A stretch of DNA of 59,016 nucleotides from Methylibium sp. (GTDB lineage: Bacteria; Pseudomonadota; Gammaproteobacteria; Burkholderiales; Burkholderiaceae_C): positions 1 to 59,016 of the forward strand of contig PNNH01000055.1 in the NCBI GenBank assembly GCA_013824165.1. Reading direction: 5' to 3'. Shown piece after piece: positions 23,323 through 35,355 of this stretch. Under the pieces are notes generated by a model. The model saw nothing but the letters and a program-made list of their open reading frames with translations, was not told the DNA's origin and ran no database searches. Made by a program: the position numbers and the translations under genes. Every line of letters starts with the position of its first letter. The first letter of the stretch is position 1.

Positions 23323-24204
23323 TCAGCGCTGCGGCGCGCTCGCCGGCAACTCGCGCGGCGTGCTGACCTCGACGCTGCTCTCCTTGCCGCGCACCGACTG
23401 GTAGGCCGAACGCTCGGCCAGTTGCATCAGCCGGCCCAGCAGATCAGTCAACGGCAGATGCTGCGACACGTCGTTGGCGGTGGACATCGGATCGTGGTAC
23501 TTGATGTTGTCGAACTGGGCCTTGCGGCTGATCACGGCCAGCGTCTGCGCGTCCAGCGTGACGCGCTCGAAGTAGACATACGGCGCCACATAGGTGCTGG
23601 CCCGGCCATGCTCCCCGGTGCGCGGATTGATCACACGGTTTCGGCCCTCGCTAGGCCCTTCGACGACCGAGGCCACGCCGTCATCGCCGAGATCGATCTG
23701 GCTGCTTTCCAGCGGCTGGGTGTAGATGCCGATGCCGGCCAGCTTGGTGCCCATGCCACGGGTCTGGTGGCGGAAATACTTGGGCAGCAGCGCTTCGATG
23801 CGGCTCCACTGGCTGCGCTCGGGCAGCCCGCGCAGATGCGTGATCAGCGCCTGCAGCACCACGTCATCGCGCTCGCTGCCATAGGTTTCGGCCAAGGCCT
23901 TGCGCGTCTCGGCCGGTGCATCCCAGCGCAGCAGCACGCGCGGCGTCTGCGGTTCCTCGATTTCGAGCGCGCGGTCCAGGCCGCGCAGCATGGCGAAGTT
24001 CAGGGTCTGGCCGTTGATGGGCAACTGGCGGCGCGTGAAGGGTTCGATATGGCTGCCGGTGCTCTCCTTCTGGCGCACGAGGGTCAGTTGGTCGCCCACG
24101 ACGCTGACCAGCGCAATGGCCTTGGGCGCGCCCTCGGCCTGCAAGGCTTGCGGCAGTGACAGCGCCAGCCCGAGCGCTGCGAGGCTCAGCCGCCTAGTCA
24201 ACAA
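23323..24204 (-). CDS. hypothetical exported protein
   Basis: This encodes about 293 aa. The start is taken as TTG 24204 (or 24201), since a GAGGAG site stands 6-9 bases upstream inside the end of the DUF427 gene; the first residues then form a signal peptide (TRRLSLAALGLALSLPQALQA). A longer frame to 24252 lies wholly within the DUF427 gene. The mature protein is mixed alpha/beta with no catalytic motif I recognise and no membrane span. It is probably periplasmic and co-expressed with the DUF427 gene. Confidence 0.72.
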   Translation of the reverse strand: MLTRRLSLAALGLALSLPQALQAEGAPKAIALVSVVGDQLTLVRQKESTGSHIEPFTRRQLPINGQTLNFAMLRGLDRALEIEEPQTPRVLLRWDAPAETRKALAETYGSERDDVVLQALITHLRGLPERSQWSRIEALLPKYFRHQTRGMGTKLAGIGIYTQPLESSQIDLGDDGVASVVEGPSEGRNRVINPRTGEHGRASTYVAPYVYFERVTLDAQTLAVISRKAQFDNIKYHDPMSTANDVSQHLPLTDLLGRLMQLAERSAYQSVRGKESSVEVSTPRELPASAPQR

Positions 24205-24475
24205 TTTGCACTCCTCGGGCGAACGCGACGCGGCCGGCCAGGGCCTCAGCACCGGGGCGCGGCTCCGGGTAGAACCAGACGGCGTCGGGCTTGAACTCGC
24301 CCTTGACCATCAGCGACAGGTGGTGAGCCTGGCCTTTCTCCGAGCACATGCGGCGATGATTGCTGAAGCTGGTGTATTCGCGCTTTAGTGCGCTTTCCGG
24401 AAAATAGTGGTCCCCGTCCACCACGACGGTGTCGTCGCTCTCGGCAATGATGGTATCCATCCAAACGGCTTTCAT
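24194..24475 (-). CDS. DUF427 domain protein
   Basis: This encodes 93 aa from ATG 24475 (MKAVWMDTIIAESDDTVVVDG). The pattern of a short beta sandwich with YFPESALK, then CSEKGQAHHLSL and VWFYPEPRPGAEALAGRVAFA, fits the DUF427 family, small single-domain proteins of unknown function. Its end overlaps the next gene's start by about 11 bases. The in-frame ATG at 24505 has no ribosome site. Confidence 0.88.
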   Translation of the reverse strand: MKAVWMDTIIAESDDTVVVDGDHYFPESALKREYTSFSNHRRMCSEKGQAHHLSLMVKGEFKPDAVWFYPEPRPGAEALAGRVAFARGVQIVD

Positions 24476-24586
24476 GCGCGTCCTCCCTCTGTGGACCTCA
24501 CTCAATGGCTGGCGATTATGGCGGTGCCCGCGCTGTGCCGCCAGAAGTCAGTGTGCGGCCCGCAAGTCTGCGCTGGCAACTGCCTT

Positions 24587-24961
24587 TCAGGCGGTCGGTT
24601 TGGCGAGGTGGCGCAGTACGGCGGCCAGGCCCAGGCCCAGCAGGATGCCGACGGCGTCCGCCAGCAGATCGGCCCATTCGCCCTGCCGCGGCGGCATGCG
24701 GCTCTGCAACAGCTCGATCAGTCCGCCATAAGCCAGCAGGGCAAGCGCGCTGCGGCCGGCATGGCGCGGTGAATCTGCTGCGCTGAAGGCGGCCGCTAGC
24801 GCCAGTGCAGCAAAGGCGCCCAGATGGTTGAGCTTGTCCCAGCCGCTGTCGATGCTCGATGGAGGTGCCGGCGTCAGTGCGAGGAAACTGATCACCGCTA
24901 GCAGTGCGAGCAGCGCCAGACGCCAGGCGCGGTGGTGTTCAAGAACAGCGAGAGGATTCAT
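24587..24961 (-). CDS. VanZ family membrane protein
   Basis: This encodes 124 aa with three to four predicted membrane segments (about 13-30, 46-62, 71-87, 100-118). DKLNHLGAFAALALA and the GEWADLLADAVGILLG motif are typical of VanZ-like proteins. In Gram-positives, VanZ gives teicoplanin tolerance; in proteobacteria the role is unknown. Its start overlaps the stop of the AraC-type regulator gene upstream by 4 bases. Confidence 0.88.
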   Translation of the reverse strand: MNPLAVLEHHRAWRLALLALLAVISFLALTPAPPSSIDSGWDKLNHLGAFAALALAAAFSAADSPRHAGRSALALLAYGGLIELLQSRMPPRQGEWADLLADAVGILLGLGLAAVLRHLAKPTA

Positions 24962-25872
24962 GCGTCGAGGCTAGCAGAGCCCGAAGCCTGCGCACGCCAG
25001 TGGCTCGGCGCCTGGCCGGCCAGGCGCTGAAAGAAGCGCGTGAAGTAGGCCGGGTCCGCAAAGCCCAGGCCGTCGGCGATCTGGCGGATCGGCAACGTCG
25101 TGTAGCTCAGTTCGCGCTTGGCTTCGAGCAGCAGACGCTGGTGCAACAGGGCCAGCGCACTGCAGCCCAGCTCGCGCTGGCAAAGGCGGTTGAGCTGGGT
25201 GGGCGTGATGCCCAGGGGCTGGGCCAGCGCGGCGACGCCGGGCTGCTCGCGGTAGCGGCGCTCGATCTCAGCGCGGTAGCGGGCCAGGTGCTGCAGGCTG
25301 CGGCTGTCGCCTGGTCGCTCAGAGGCCGCGGTGGCCGGCTGCAGCCGCACCACCGCCAGCACCAGCCGCGCGATGGCGCTGTCCAGCGCCAAGCGTCGCC
25401 AGGGCGGCGCGGCGCCGGCGTACTCCTGCGCCAGCCGATGGGCGGCCTTCAGCAACTCAGCCGCGCCGGTACTGTGCTTTTCAAGCGCTAGCGCGCGTGC
25501 GCTGCTGACATGGTCGAGCAGGCCGGGCGACGCCTGCAGCTGCCGCGCCAGTTGGGGCTGGTCGAGAGTCAGGACCAGGCCGGCGGTGTCCGGCGCGAAG
25601 CGAAACCCGTGCACGACCAGGGGCGGCACCAGGACCAGGCAGGGTGAGCGCAGGCTCAACTCTTCAGCGTCCAGCCGCACCTGGGCCTGGCCTTGTTCGA
25701 TCAGCAGCAGCTGCAACAGCGTCGCATGCCGGTGAGGCTGGATTTCCCAATTGTGCAAGCGGCTTCGATCGGCAATCGATTCGCAGTGCAGCCCGTCCAG
25801 CGTCGCGTCCATTGCCTGCTCGCCATAGAGCTCATAGACGGGAGGGCTGGTGCTTGTGTTGTGGAGAGACAT
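24958..25872 (-). CDS. AraC family regulator, probable PobR
   Basis: This encodes 304 aa from ATG 25872 (MSLHNTSTSPPVYELYGEQ); a longer frame to 26067 runs over the divergent pobA start and is rejected. An N-terminal cupin-like effector domain (about 20-160; IQPHRHATLLQLLLIEQG, LVLVPPLVVHGFRF) is followed by a double helix-turn-helix AraC domain (about 195-300; ALAQPLGITPTQLNRLCQRELG, IADGLGFADPAYFTRFFQRLAG). The gene is divergent from pobA with a 103-base gap. AraC-type PobR activators of pobA are known in several proteobacteria. Ligand 4-hydroxybenzoate is inferred. Confidence 0.88.
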   Translation of the reverse strand: MSLHNTSTSPPVYELYGEQAMDATLDGLHCESIADRSRLHNWEIQPHRHATLLQLLLIEQGQAQVRLDAEELSLRSPCLVLVPPLVVHGFRFAPDTAGLVLTLDQPQLARQLQASPGLLDHVSSARALALEKHSTGAAELLKAAHRLAQEYAGAAPPWRRLALDSAIARLVLAVVRLQPATAASERPGDSRSLQHLARYRAEIERRYREQPGVAALAQPLGITPTQLNRLCQRELGCSALALLHQRLLLEAKRELSYTTLPIRQIADGLGFADPAYFTRFFQRLAGQAPSHWRAQASGSASLDA

Positions 25873-25954
25873 GGGTTCGAATTGTGCAAGCCAAGGTTTG
25901 CTGTGTCCATTGCCGGGGGCGGCGCTGCAGCCTACGCTCCAGCCCTTGCCATAA

Positions 25955-27157
<1,203 letters not shown>

Positions 27158-27188
27158 GCCTGGGCGCGGCGCGTGCAGCGGTCGGCGC

Positions 27189-28034
27189 TCAGCAGGCGCT
27201 GCCGATGCGCTCGCAGCGTCGGCGCAGGAAGTCGCGCGCCAACGCGGATTCGGGTTGCAGGCGCAGTCCGATGTAGAGCTCCTGGCGGCGTTCAGAAATC
27301 TGGGCACGCAGGCGCTTGGCCATCACGGCCAGCGGGTCCAGACCCTTGGCTTCGGCCTGTGTGATGGCCAGCCAGAGGCGGTGCATGGCATGCCCCTGGA
27401 GTTCTGCCAGATGGGCTTGCACGACGCGCAGACGCCCTTGCACCAGGGTCTCGGCACGCTTGAGCCACTCAAGCTGCGCGGAGCGGTCGCTGCCGCTGAC
27501 CTTGAGCGGGTCCTCGCCGGCTGCCAGCAGCAGGGACTCCAAGCGCAATCGGTCACCGGCGGCGTAACACTCGTTGACCGTGCGCATCTGCTGCTCGCGC
27601 TCGCAGCGCTGCAGGTCACCCTGTGCCAGGTCCGGATGAAGGCGCATCGCGGCGCGGCGGTAGAGCTGCTTCAGCGTGGGCGGCGCAGCCTCTTCGAGGC
27701 CGCCTTGGGGCGGTGCGGGCAGCGGTGCGGCATCGGGCAGGTGTTTCAGGCTGGGCAAGACCGTGGCCTTGGGCAGCACCGGCTCGCGTGCATCCATGCC
27801 GTGACGGCGAAGCGCTTCGCTGAGCAGCACCATGGCCGTGTGCAGCTGCGACTCGAGCGAATCATGTTCGAGGTAAAGCTCGCCGAGTTGGGACACATAG
27901 CGGTCGATGAAGGCCTGCAACTGCGCACGCAGGGTCCGGTAGTCCTGCTCCTGGCTGCTGAGGTAGCGCTGCAGGTCGGCCAGCTGGGCCTTTCTGCGTT
28001 CCAGTTCGTGGCGCGTGATCGCCAGATGCATCAT
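27189..28034 (-). CDS. J-domain-like hypothetical protein with coiled-coil N-terminus
   Basis: This encodes 281 aa. Residues 1-75 are a heptad-rich helix (ELERRKAQLADLQRYL). A Pro/Ala linker follows (about 88-118), then LKQLYRRAAMRLHPDLAQ, which carries the His-Pro-Asp tripeptide (133-135) that J-domains use to stimulate DnaK. MRTVNECYAAGDRLRLESLL follows, as in other atypical J-proteins. The C-terminal third is helical. No DnaJ zinc domain is present. A co-chaperone role is plausible from the HPD motif; partner and client are unknown. Confidence 0.72.
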   Translation of the reverse strand: MMHLAITRHELERRKAQLADLQRYLSSQEQDYRTLRAQLQAFIDRYVSQLGELYLEHDSLESQLHTAMVLLSEALRRHGMDAREPVLPKATVLPSLKHLPDAAPLPAPPQGGLEEAAPPTLKQLYRRAAMRLHPDLAQGDLQRCEREQQMRTVNECYAAGDRLRLESLLLAAGEDPLKVSGSDRSAQLEWLKRAETLVQGRLRVVQAHLAELQGHAMHRLWLAITQAEAKGLDPLAVMAKRLRAQISERRQELYIGLRLQPESALARDFLRRRCERIGSAC

Positions 28035-28118
28035 GTCCCTTGGGTCCCGTCTTGTCGTTCGGTCCGAGCGCCAGCGGCGTCCGGTGTGATTGTGTCCTGG
28101 ACTGGGTGTTTCAGAATG

Positions 28119-28145
28119 AAAAACAGCCCGCGAAGGCGGGCTGTT
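28119..28145 (-). terminator. intrinsic terminator of hppA
   Basis: Bases 28122-28131 pair perfectly with 28136-28145 (10 bp, loop GAAG). On the minus strand the stem is followed by a run of T (complement of 28119-28123), right after the pyrophosphatase stop. Confidence 0.85.
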
Positions 28146-28188
28146 CTGGGCGTCTCAGGGTAAACCTGAGGGCGTTTGATTTGCTGAA

Positions 28189-30366
28189 TCAAGGCTTGGA
28201 CGCTGCAGCCTCGACGGTGCTGGCGCTGGGCGCCACTGCCGAGACGGTTGGCATGGCAGCGGCCGTCGGCTCGGGAGCCTTGTGGCCACTGGTGGTCATC
28301 GGCAGCAAGGGCACGATCAGCAGGGCCACGATGTTGATGATCTTGATCAGCGGGTTCACGGCTGGGCCGGCGGTGTCCTTGTAGGGGTCGCCCACGGTGT
28401 CGCCGGTGACAGCGGCCTTGTGCGCTTCGCTGCCCTTCTTGTGAAGCACGCCATCCGCGTCCTTGAAGCCTTCCTCGATCAGCTTCTTGGCGTTGTCCCA
28501 GGCGCCGCCGCCGGTGCACATGGAGATGCCGACGAACAGGCCGGTGACGATGGTGCCCATCAAGAGGCCGCCCAGCGCCGCCGGGCCGAGCAGCATGCCC
28601 ACCAGGATAGGGGCCACCACCGGCAGCAGCGAGGGCACGATCATCTCCTTGATCGCCGCGGTGGTCAGCATGTCGACCGCCGCGCTGTAGTCAGGCTTCT
28701 TGGTGCCGGCCATGATCTCGCCGCCCTGGAACTGGCGGCGCACTTCCACCACCACAGCGCCAGCGGCGCGGCCGACGGCCTCCATGGCCATGGCGCCGAA
28801 CAGGTAGGGGATCAGGCCGCCGATGAAGAGGCCGACGATGACCTTGTGGTCGCTCAGGTCGAAGCTCAGCGACATGCCGCGTGCTTCCAGCGCATGCGTG
28901 TAGTCGGCGAACAGCACCAGTGCAGCCAGGCCGGCCGAGCCGATCGCATAGCCCTTGGTGACGGCCTTGGTAGTGTTGCCCACGGCGTCCAGCGGATCGG
29001 TGACGTCGCGCACGCTGCTGGGCAGCTCGGCCATCTCGGCGATGCCGCCGGCGTTGTCGGTGATCGGGCCGTAGGCATCGAGTGCCACGACGATGCCGGC
29101 CATGCTCAGCATCGAGGTAGCGGCGACGGCGATGCCGTACAGGCCGGCCAGCGCGTAGGCCGCATAGATGGCCACGCAGATGAAGATCACCGGGTAGGCC
29201 GTGCTCTTCATGCTGACGCCCAGGCCAGCAATGATGTTGGTGCCGTGGCCGGTGGTCGAGGCCTGCGCGATGTGCTGCACCGGGCTGTATTGCGTGCCGG
29301 TGTAGAACTCGGTGATCCACACCATCGCGGCGGTCAGCAGCAGGCCGACCACACAGGCGCCGAACAGTTGCATGGCGCTGGCCGTCATGCCGCCGGTCAT
29401 CGCGACCGGCTGCGGGAACATCGCAGTGGTGATGAAGTAGAAGGCCACCAGCGACAACACGCCCGCAACGATCAGGCCCTTGTAGAGCGCCGGCATCACG
29501 TTCTTCATGCCGGGGCTGGCCTTGACGAAGCCGCAGCCGATGATGGAGGCGATGATGGACACGCCGGCCAGCACCATCGGGTAGATCACGGCCGTGGCCG
29601 GCGCGCCGGTTACCATCAAGGCGCCCAGTGCCATCGCGGCTATCAGGGTCACCGCATAGGTTTCGAACAGGTCGGCCGCCATGCCGGCGCAGTCACCGAC
29701 GTTATCGCCCACGTTGTCGGCGATCACCGCCGGGTTGCGCGGATCGTCTTCAGGGATGCCGGCTTCGACCTTGCCGACCAGGTCAGCGCCCACGTCGGCA
29801 CCCTTGGTGAAGATGCCGCCGCCCAGGCGGGCGAAGATCGAGATCAGCGAGGAGCCGAAGGCCAGGCCCAGCAGCGGCTTGAGCGTGGCCGAGTCAATCT
29901 GCTCGCCCTTGGTGAGATACCAGAAAAACAGGCCCACACCCAGCAGACCCAGGCCGACCACCAGCATGCCGGTGATGGCGCCGCCCTTGAACGCGACGTT
30001 GAGAGCGGGCCCGATGCCATGCGTGGCGGCCTGCGCGGTGCGCACATTTGCGCGCACCGAGACGTTCATGCCGATGAAGCCGCAGGCTCCGGAGAGCACC
30101 GCGCCGATGACAAAGCCGACGGCACTTGTCACGTCGAGGAAGATGGCGATCAGGATCGCCAGCACCACGCCGACGATGGCAATCGTCTTGTACTGCCGCG
30201 CCAGATAGGCGGCAGCGCCTTGCTGGATCGCAGCAGCGATCTCCTGCATGCGGGCATTGCCCGCGTCCTGGCTGAGGATCCAGGAGCGTTGGATGAATCC
30301 ATATAAGACCGCGGCAAGCCCGCAGGCCATCGCGAAGTACAGCGCCACACTCGTCGACATGAACAT
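28189..30366 (-). CDS. hppA: membrane-bound proton-pumping pyrophosphatase
   Basis: This encodes 725 aa with about 15-16 predicted membrane helices. It hydrolyses pyrophosphate and pumps ions outward. The catalytic stretch [20 protein letters not shown] and the Asp-rich [19 protein letters not shown] are intact. [10 protein letters not shown] carries Lys where K+-dependent enzymes have Ala, so this is predicted to be the K+-independent, H+-pumping type. ATG 30360 is an alternative start. It is divergent from the soluble pyrophosphatase gene, which is notable since the two compete for the same substrate. Confidence 0.96.
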   Translation of the reverse strand: MFMSTSVALYFAMACGLAAVLYGFIQRSWILSQDAGNARMQEIAAAIQQGAAAYLARQYKTIAIVGVVLAILIAIFLDVTSAVGFVIGAVLSGACGFIGMNVSVRANVRTAQAATHGIGPALNVAFKGGAITGMLVVGLGLLGVGLFFWYLTKGEQIDSATLKPLLGLAFGSSLISIFARLGGGIFTKGADVGADLVGKVEAGIPEDDPRNPAVIADNVGDNVGDCAGMAADLFETYAVTLIAAMALGALMVTGAPATAVIYPMVLAGVSIIASIIGCGFVKASPGMKNVMPALYKGLIVAGVLSLVAFYFITTAMFPQPVAMTGGMTASAMQLFGACVVGLLLTAAMVWITEFYTGTQYSPVQHIAQASTTGHGTNIIAGLGVSMKSTAYPVIFICVAIYAAYALAGLYGIAVAATSMLSMAGIVVALDAYGPITDNAGGIAEMAELPSSVRDVTDPLDAVGNTTKAVTKGYAIGSAGLAALVLFADYTHALEARGMSLSFDLSDHKVIVGLFIGGLIPYLFGAMAMEAVGRAAGAVVVEVRRQFQGGEIMAGTKKPDYSAAVDMLTTAAIKEMIVPSLLPVVAPILVGMLLGPAALGGLLMGTIVTGLFVGISMCTGGGAWDNAKKLIEEGFKDADGVLHKKGSEAHKAAVTGDTVGDPYKDTAGPAVNPLIKIINIVALLIVPLLPMTTSGHKAPEPTAAAMPTVSAVAPSASTVEAAASKP

Positions 30367-30650
30367 GTCTCCTCTGTCGTTTGTGTCATGGAAAGACGCG
30401 CCTGTCTCTCACTCCGCCAGCCCTGCACGTGGTTCAACAGCTCGCTGAATTCATGCTAAGTGAAGGCCATGGGCCGAAGCAATCGAGCGGGCTGGGTGTT
30501 TACCAGCGGATGCGGGTAAACGAGGCTGGGCCTGGCGCGAGCACGATCTGCAACCCCCTGGGGGTCGGGTCTTGCCCCCTCAGTGAGCGTCAGGGCGGGG
30601 CAAGCCGAGCCCGTAGAATCGGGGTTTCCCCTGCATTTGAGAATTGATCC

Positions 30651-31190
30651 ATGAGCCTGCACAACGTCACCCCCGGCGCCAAGGCGCCCGAGCAGTTCAA
30701 CGTCATCATCGAAATCCCGATGAACGCCGACCCGATCAAGTATGAGGTCGACAAGGAAACCGGGGCGATGTTCGTGGACCGCTTCATGACCACCGCGATG
30801 CACTACCCGTGCAACTACGGCTACATCCCGATGACGCTGTCGGACGACGGCGATCCGGTGGATGTGCTGGTGGTCACCCCGTTCCCGCTGACGCCCGGCG
30901 TCGTCGTGACCTGCCGCGCCATCGGCGTGCTGAAGATGGACGACGAAGCCGGCGGCGACGCCAAGCTGCTGGCCGTGCCGATCGACAAGATCCTGCCGAT
31001 GTATACCCACTGGCAAAAGCCTGAAGACGTCAACAAGATGCGCCTGAACGCCATCCAGCACTTCTTCGAGCACTACAAGGACCTGGAACCCGGCAAGTGG
31101 GTCAAGGTGCAAGGCTGGGAAGGCCCGGAGGCCGCCAAGGCCGAGATTGTCTCGGGCATCGAAAGCTACAACAAGAGCAAGAAGGCCTGA
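30651..31190 (+). CDS. ppa: soluble inorganic pyrophosphatase
   Basis: This 179-aa cytoplasmic enzyme splits pyrophosphate to phosphate and pulls biosynthetic reactions forward. Family I features are seen: [31 protein letters not shown], the metal-binding signature DGDPVDVLV, and [15 protein letters not shown]. It is divergent from hppA with 284 bases between the start codons, so both may share regulation. Confidence 0.97.
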   Translation: MSLHNVTPGAKAPEQFNVIIEIPMNADPIKYEVDKETGAMFVDRFMTTAMHYPCNYGYIPMTLSDDGDPVDVLVVTPFPLTPGVVVTCRAIGVLKMDDEAGGDAKLLAVPIDKILPMYTHWQKPEDVNKMRLNAIQHFFEHYKDLEPGKWVKVQGWEGPEAAKAEIVSGIESYNKSKKA

Positions 31191-31220
31191 GTCGGCTCCT
31201 GCTGCTGACCGTTGATCTGC

Positions 31221-31245
31221 AAAAAGCGCCTGCGGGCGCTTTTTT
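31221..31245. terminator. bidirectional intrinsic terminator after ppa
   Basis: AAAAAGCGCC (31221-31230) pairs with GGCGCTTTTT (31235-31244), loop TGCG. A T-run is present on either strand, so it can end both ppa and the convergent DUF482 gene, whose stop is at 31245-31247. Confidence 0.85.
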
Positions 31246-32444
31246 CATGGCGACTCGGCGGGCGCGGTCTTGAAGGGCTGGTGCTGCTCCAGTTCGTCGA
31301 CATAACGGCCGATGGCCTGGCCCTCGTCGCTGAGGAAGTCAGCGACGGCATCACGGAACTGCGGGTGCGCCAGCCAGTGCGAGGAGCGCGTCACCACCGG
31401 CAGCAGGCCGCGGGCCATCTTGTGCTCGCCCTGCGCGCCGCCTTCAAAGCACTGATACCCGTTGGCAATGCACCAGGCCAGCGGCTGGTAGTAGCACGCA
31501 TCGAAATGCAGGCAGCTGACTGGCTCGGTCGCGCCCCAGTAGCGGCCGTAGGCGATGCGCCGCTCGGGGTCCAGGGCCAGCAGTGAAGCGGCGATGCGTT
31601 CCTCCCCGCGGCGCGCGACCAGCAGCAGCCAGTGGCGGCTCATCGTGCGGCTCATGCGGGTGAAGAAGTCCCGGCTCAAGTAGGGCGTGCTGCGGTGTGC
31701 CGCGTAGGTCAGCGTGTAGCATCGGTGGAAGAAGTCCCAGTCCTCTTGCGCAATGGCCTCGCCCTGCAGCGCCTGGAAACTTATGCCGGCCTCGCGCACT
31801 CGGCGTTGTTCCTGCTGGATCTTCTTGCGCTTATCGCGCTGCAGCGAAGCCAGGTAGTCCTCGAAGTCGGCGTAGGGCAGGGGCTCACGGTTGCTCCAAT
31901 GGAACTGCACGCCCGTTCGTGCCAGCCAGCCCTGTGCCGCGGCTTGCTCATGGTCTGCATCCGTGCCGAACAGCAGGTGGGCGGACGACAGCTGCTGGCG
32001 GCGCGCCAGAGTCAGCAGGCCTTGCAGCAGCGTGTCGCGCACCGCGCCGTCGCGCGCCAGCAGCCGGCTGCCGGCCACTGGCGTGAAGGGCACGGCCACC
32101 AGCAGCTTGGGGTAGTAGGCCAGGCCATGGCGGCGGTAGGCATCGGCCCAGGCCCAGTCGAACACATACTCGCCATAGGAGTGGCTTTTCAGCCAGACCG
32201 GGCAGGCGCCGACCAGTTGGTCCCCTTGCCAGGCGCTGAGGAACTGCGCCTGCCAGCCAGTCTCGGCACTGGCGCTGCCAGACTGCTGCAAGGCCAGCAG
32301 ATACTCCAGCCGCATGAAGGGCGTCGGCTGCTCGCTGCGGGCCAGCAGGCCATTCCAGGCGGCTATCGGCAGCTCGGCGAGTTCGCTGTCGACGCGCAGC
32401 GTCAAGGCGGATGGGGGCGTGGAGGGCGGTGTGCTTGAGTTCAT
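31245..32444 (-). CDS. GNAT/DUF482 family protein (peptidoglycan-acyltransferase-like)
   Basis: This encodes 399 aa of the family once called DUF482, a double GNAT-type fold related to FemX/FemAB aminoacyl transferases. Typical stretches are [17 protein letters not shown] near the start, [44 protein letters not shown] followed by [33 protein letters not shown] and [18 protein letters not shown]. The substrate is not known in this group. It converges on ppa through a shared terminator and diverges from nadE. Confidence 0.88.
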   Translation of the reverse strand: MNSSTPPSTPPSALTLRVDSELAELPIAAWNGLLARSEQPTPFMRLEYLLALQQSGSASAETGWQAQFLSAWQGDQLVGACPVWLKSHSYGEYVFDWAWADAYRRHGLAYYPKLLVAVPFTPVAGSRLLARDGAVRDTLLQGLLTLARRQQLSSAHLLFGTDADHEQAAAQGWLARTGVQFHWSNREPLPYADFEDYLASLQRDKRKKIQQEQRRVREAGISFQALQGEAIAQEDWDFFHRCYTLTYAAHRSTPYLSRDFFTRMSRTMSRHWLLLVARRGEERIAASLLALDPERRIAYGRYWGATEPVSCLHFDACYYQPLAWCIANGYQCFEGGAQGEHKMARGLLPVVTRSSHWLAHPQFRDAVADFLSDEGQAIGRYVDELEQHQPFKTAPAESP

Positions 32445-32501
32445 GACGGATGCGAAATCTTAGGGTGGCACGCAAGCCCTTGCACTTTGATGGCAGGATT
32501 C

Positions 32502-34547
32502 ATGCCCATGCACTTCGACAATCTCTACACCCACGATTTCGCTCGCATCGCCGTCGGCGTGCCGCTGTGCCGCGTTGCAGATCCGGCCTACAACGCCGAG
32601 CAGACGATCGAACTGCTGCTGCAGGCGGCGGCGCAAGGCGCGGCGCTGGCAGTGTTCCCGGAGCTGGGTCTGTCGGCCTACAGCTGCGACGACCTGTTTC
32701 ATCAGCGTGCGCTGCTGGATGGCTGCGAGGCGGCGTTGGCACGCGTGCTGCAGGCCTCGCGCCGTCTGCCGACCGTGGCAGTGGTGGGTCTGCCGCTGCG
32801 CTTCGAGCAGCGACTGTTCAACTGCGCCGTGGTGCTGCAGCGCGGCCGCCTGCTGGGCGTGGTGCCCAAGACCTATCTGCCCAACCACGGCGAGTTCTAC
32901 GAGCTGCGCCAGTTCAACAGCGCCGACGAGGCTCTGGGGGACGAGATCGAGCTCTTGGGCCAGCGTGTGCCCTTCGGCAGCGGCCTGTTGTTCTCGGCGG
33001 AAGACCTGCCATTGCTTCGCTTTCACGTCGAGATCTGCGAAGACGTGTGGGCGCCGATCCCGCCGTCCTCCTACGCAACATTGGCAGGGGCGACGGTCTT
33101 GCTCAATCTCTCGGCCTCGAATGTGGTGATCGGCAAGGCCGGCTACCGGCGGCAGCTGGTAGCGCAGCAATCGGCGCGCTGCCTGGCGGCCTACGCCTAT
33201 GCCTCGGCGGGGCATGGCGAGTCGACGACCGACATGGCCTGGGATGGCCAAGCGCTGATCTGCGAGAACGGCGAGCAGCTTGCGGAGTCGCAGCGCTTCC
33301 AGCGCCGCGCGCAGCTGATCAGCGCCGACGTCGATCTGGAGCGCCTGGCGCGTGAGCGCATGCGCCAGACCAGCTTTGGGCAATCGGTGCGCCGGCACGC
33401 CGCACTGCTGCGCGGCTTTCGCTCGGTGGCATTCAAGCTGGAGATCGCGCGCGAGCAGCCGCTGGCGCTGCAGCGTCAGATCGAGCGCTTCCCTTATGTG
33501 CCAGCCGACCATGGCCGCCGCGACGAGCGTTGCCAGGAGGTCTACAGCATCCAGGTGCAGGGGCTGGTGCAGCGCCTGCAGTCCAGCGGCATCAAGCGAC
33601 TGGTGATCGGCATCTCGGGCGGGCTGGATTCGACCCATGCGCTGCTGGTGGCGGCGCGCGCGATGGATCAGCTGGGCCTGCCGCGCACGGCGATTCTTGG
33701 CGTCACGATGCCAGGCTTTGCGACCAGCACGCGCACCCGCGAGCAGGCGCTGCGCCTGATGGCGGCGGTCGGCTGCGAGGCCCGGGAGATCGACATTCGG
33801 CCCAGCTGCAAGCAGATGCTCAAGGACATCGGGCACCCGCATGTCGACGGCAAGGCGCAGTACGACGTCACCTTCGAGAACGTGCAGGCGGGTGAGCGCA
33901 CCAGCCATCTGTTCCGCTTGGCCAACCATCACGGTGCGCTGGTGCTGGGCACCGGCGATTTGAGCGAGCTGGCGCTGGGCTGGTGCACCTATGGCGTGGG
34001 CGACCACATGTCGCACTACAACGTCAACGCCAGCGTGCCCAAGACGCTGATCAAGCACCTGGTGCGCTGGGTGGCTGAGACTGGCCAGCTGGGGCAGGGC
34101 GACCACGGCGTGCTGCTGGATATCGTCGATACCGAGATCAGCCCGGAATTGGTGCCGGCCACGGCAGAGCAGCCGATGCAAAGCACCGAGGCCGTGATCG
34201 GGCCGTATGAATTGCAGGACTTCCATCTCTTCTACACGCTGCGCCACGGCTATGCGCCGGCCAAGATCGCCTTCTTGGCGCGCCACGCCTGGGGCTCGCG
34301 CGAGCGTGGCAGTTGGCCGGACGCGCCCCATGTCGTGCGCAACGAGTACAACCTGGCTGAAATCAAGCGCGTGCTGCGCATCTTCGTCCAGCGCTTTTTC
34401 AAGGGCAGCCAGTTCAAGCGCAGCTGCGTGCCCAACGGTCCCAAGGTCGGCAGCGGTGGCTCGCTGTCGCCGCGTGGCGACTGGCGTGCGCCCAGCGATT
34501 CGGAGTCGGCCGTCTGGCTGGCGGATCTCGATCGCATCCCCGACTGA
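32502..34547 (+). CDS. nadE: glutamine-dependent NAD(+) synthase
   Basis: This encodes about 681 aa. The enzyme makes NAD from deamido-NAD with ammonia taken from glutamine. The N-terminal nitrilase-fold glutaminase (about 1-280) has the Glu-Lys-Cys triad in [26 protein letters not shown] and [10 protein letters not shown]. The C-terminal synthetase has the P-loop [12 protein letters not shown] and [25 protein letters not shown]. Start choice is open between 32490, 32502 and 32508; 32502 has AGGA four bases upstream. It is upstream of the PII gene. Confidence 0.95.
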   Translation: MPMHFDNLYTHDFARIAVGVPLCRVADPAYNAEQTIELLLQAAAQGAALAVFPELGLSAYSCDDLFHQRALLDGCEAALARVLQASRRLPTVAVVGLPLRFEQRLFNCAVVLQRGRLLGVVPKTYLPNHGEFYELRQFNSADEALGDEIELLGQRVPFGSGLLFSAEDLPLLRFHVEICEDVWAPIPPSSYATLAGATVLLNLSASNVVIGKAGYRRQLVAQQSARCLAAYAYASAGHGESTTDMAWDGQALICENGEQLAESQRFQRRAQLISADVDLERLARERMRQTSFGQSVRRHAALLRGFRSVAFKLEIAREQPLALQRQIERFPYVPADHGRRDERCQEVYSIQVQGLVQRLQSSGIKRLVIGISGGLDSTHALLVAARAMDQLGLPRTAILGVTMPGFATSTRTREQALRLMAAVGCEAREIDIRPSCKQMLKDIGHPHVDGKAQYDVTFENVQAGERTSHLFRLANHHGALVLGTGDLSELALGWCTYGVGDHMSHYNVNASVPKTLIKHLVRWVAETGQLGQGDHGVLLDIVDTEISPELVPATAEQPMQSTEAVIGPYELQDFHLFYTLRHGYAPAKIAFLARHAWGSRERGSWPDAPHVVRNEYNLAEIKRVLRIFVQRFFKGSQFKRSCVPNGPKVGSGGSLSPRGDWRAPSDSESAVWLADLDRIPD

Positions 34548-34569
34548 GGGGCCGGGGTTCCGTGCTTAA

Positions 34570-34941
<372 letters not shown>

Positions 34942-34968
34942 TCGATCAGGACTGAGGCCTCGCCTCGC

Positions 34969-35355
34969 TCAGGCGAACAGGCGATGCCACAGCGCGGCGG
35001 CCCAAATGCCGCCGCACAGCAGCAAGGCCAGCATGACGGCCGCGCTGCCCAGGTCTTTGGCGCGCTTGGACAGTTCGTGGCGCTCAAACGAGATGCGGTC
35101 GATCGCGGCCTCAATGCCAGAGTTCAACAGCTCGACGATCAGCACGATGGCCAGTGAGCCCAGCAGCAGGGCCACTTCAACCCAGTTGCTGCCGAGATAG
35201 AAGGCCAGAGGGGTTGCCACGATCGCAAGCCAGAATTCTTGGCGGAACGCGCTCTCGCCGCTGTAGGCTGCACGCAGGCCTGCTAGCGAATAGCCGGTGG
35301 CATGACGGATGCGGTCGATGCCGGTGCGGCCCTTGTGCGGATTGCTTTCGCTCAT
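34969..35355 (-). CDS. dgkA: diacylglycerol kinase
   Basis: This encodes 128 aa from ATG 35355. The inner-membrane enzyme recycles diacylglycerol to phosphatidic acid. Three membrane segments are predicted; the signature VELLNSGIEAAIDRIS and a following SKRAKDLGSAAVMLAL are typical of DgkA. Its start overlaps the stop of the RDD gene (ATGA), so it is coupled to it. The longer frame to 35397 runs inside that gene. Confidence 0.95.
   Translation of the reverse strand: MSESNPHKGRTGIDRIRHATGYSLAGLRAAYSGESAFRQEFWLAIVATPLAFYLGSNWVEVALLLGSLAIVLIVELLNSGIEAAIDRISFERHELSKRAKDLGSAAVMLALLLCGGIWAAALWHRLFA

Noticed and set aside
24205-24252. Longer start for the exported hypothetical protein
   Set aside because: It lies inside the DUF427 gene, lacks a ribosome site, and would bury the signal peptide.
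28282-30306. Very long plus-strand open frame (674 codons)
   Set aside because: It is the antisense shadow of hppA, rich in His, Gln and Gly as expected from high-G+C reverse frames.
32460-34331. 623-codon minus-strand open frame
   Set aside because: Antisense shadow of nadE, whose catalytic motifs are all in the plus frame.
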